This document shows positions 63,808 to 64,000 of a stretch of 64,000 nt of DNA, piece by piece; positions within the stretch are counted from its first letter, which is position 1, and each line of letters starts with the position of its first letter. Origin of the DNA: Paraspadella gotoi (taxonomy: Eukaryota > Chaetognatha). The notes below the pieces were generated by a model that was given only the letters and a program-made list of their open reading frames with translations, had not been told where the DNA came from and searched no databases. The translations under genes and the position numbers were made by a program. Where the stretch lies: positions 21,553,118 through 21,617,117 of the forward strand of contig CM119267.1 in the NCBI GenBank assembly GCA_051294375.1. The letters run 5' to 3'.

Positions 63808-64000
63808 TCCTTATTTTCCCAGAACGCCCCATTTTATCTTAAATTCGGAATAAGCTTAATTTTTTTAAATATTAGGTTAAAGGTTGGGTTAGGGATTCAA
63901 TTAGGGATTTAGGTTAGTGATTAAGGTTTGGAATTTAGGTTAGGGACTAGCATTTAAAGTTAGGGATTATGAAATTGGTACAACCAATGATATAACCAAT
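63808..64000 (+). mobile_element. TIR-type element with TTAGGG-like interior (copy 7), then ATTGG motif
   Basis: CCTTATTTTCCCAGAACGCC, TTTTATCTTAAATTCGGAAT, then GGTTAGGGATTCAATTAGGG-like words. The window ends with GAAATTGGTACAACCAATGA, the reverse complement of the border motif of the other dispersed element. Confidence 0.5.

Overview
The window is animal nuclear DNA. Coding segments are short exons with GT-AG borders, split by AT-rich introns. Dinucleotide (CT/GA)n, triplet (GTC/GAC)n and other simple repeats are extremely abundant. The phylum is not settled; the gene set (natriuretic-peptide-type receptor, peroxiredoxin 6, sulfotransferase, PY-motif membrane protein) suits a marine invertebrate. 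The assembly is of draft quality: there are eleven N runs, four of exactly 25 N and three of exactly 10 N, and duplicated stretches that differ mainly by single-base indels.

Layout. (1) About 0.35-40.7 kb, minus strand: one long receptor gene of natriuretic peptide clearance receptor (NPR-C) type. The first recognised exons are at 40.6, 39.8 and 37.4 kb. The membrane-proximal ectodomain, transmembrane segment and a His/Gln-rich tail lie at 5.7-0.6 kb. No kinase-homology or guanylate cyclase domain lies between the transmembrane exon and the stop. Exon phases agree at every junction that can be tested. (2) 7.4-33.3 kb, inside an intron of that gene: a mosaic of three modules (A about 5 kb, B about 3.1 kb, C about 1.9 kb) in the order A-B-[25N]-B-C-[25N]-B'-A-B-C. 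Module A carries a plus-strand sulfotransferase-like gene, a convergent minus-strand small cysteine-rich secreted protein and a small plus-strand three-exon frame. The copies carry complementary single-base indels, and one junction is chimeric, so much of the duplication is probably an assembly product. (3) 33.3-54.5 kb: mostly repeats, including two tRNA-derived SINE-like units, tRNA-like modules, a TIR-bearing family with a TTAGGG-like interior, minisatellites and a possible transposase remnant. (4) 54.8-57.0 kb, plus strand: a complete four-exon peroxiredoxin 6 gene (224 aa). (5) 58.3-61.3 kb, plus strand: an eight-exon gene for a two-pass membrane protein with a long Asp- and Ala-rich tail (about 314 aa). 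(6) 63.0-63.75 kb, plus strand: the 5' part of a gene for a PPxY-rich membrane protein, whose first exon is present twice on either side of a 10-N gap.

The genes do not form an operon or an obvious pathway. The most interesting items are the clearance-type receptor with an unusual tail and acidic inserts, the A/B/C mosaic, and several uncharacterised dispersed repeat families. I found no CRISPR arrays and nothing prokaryotic.
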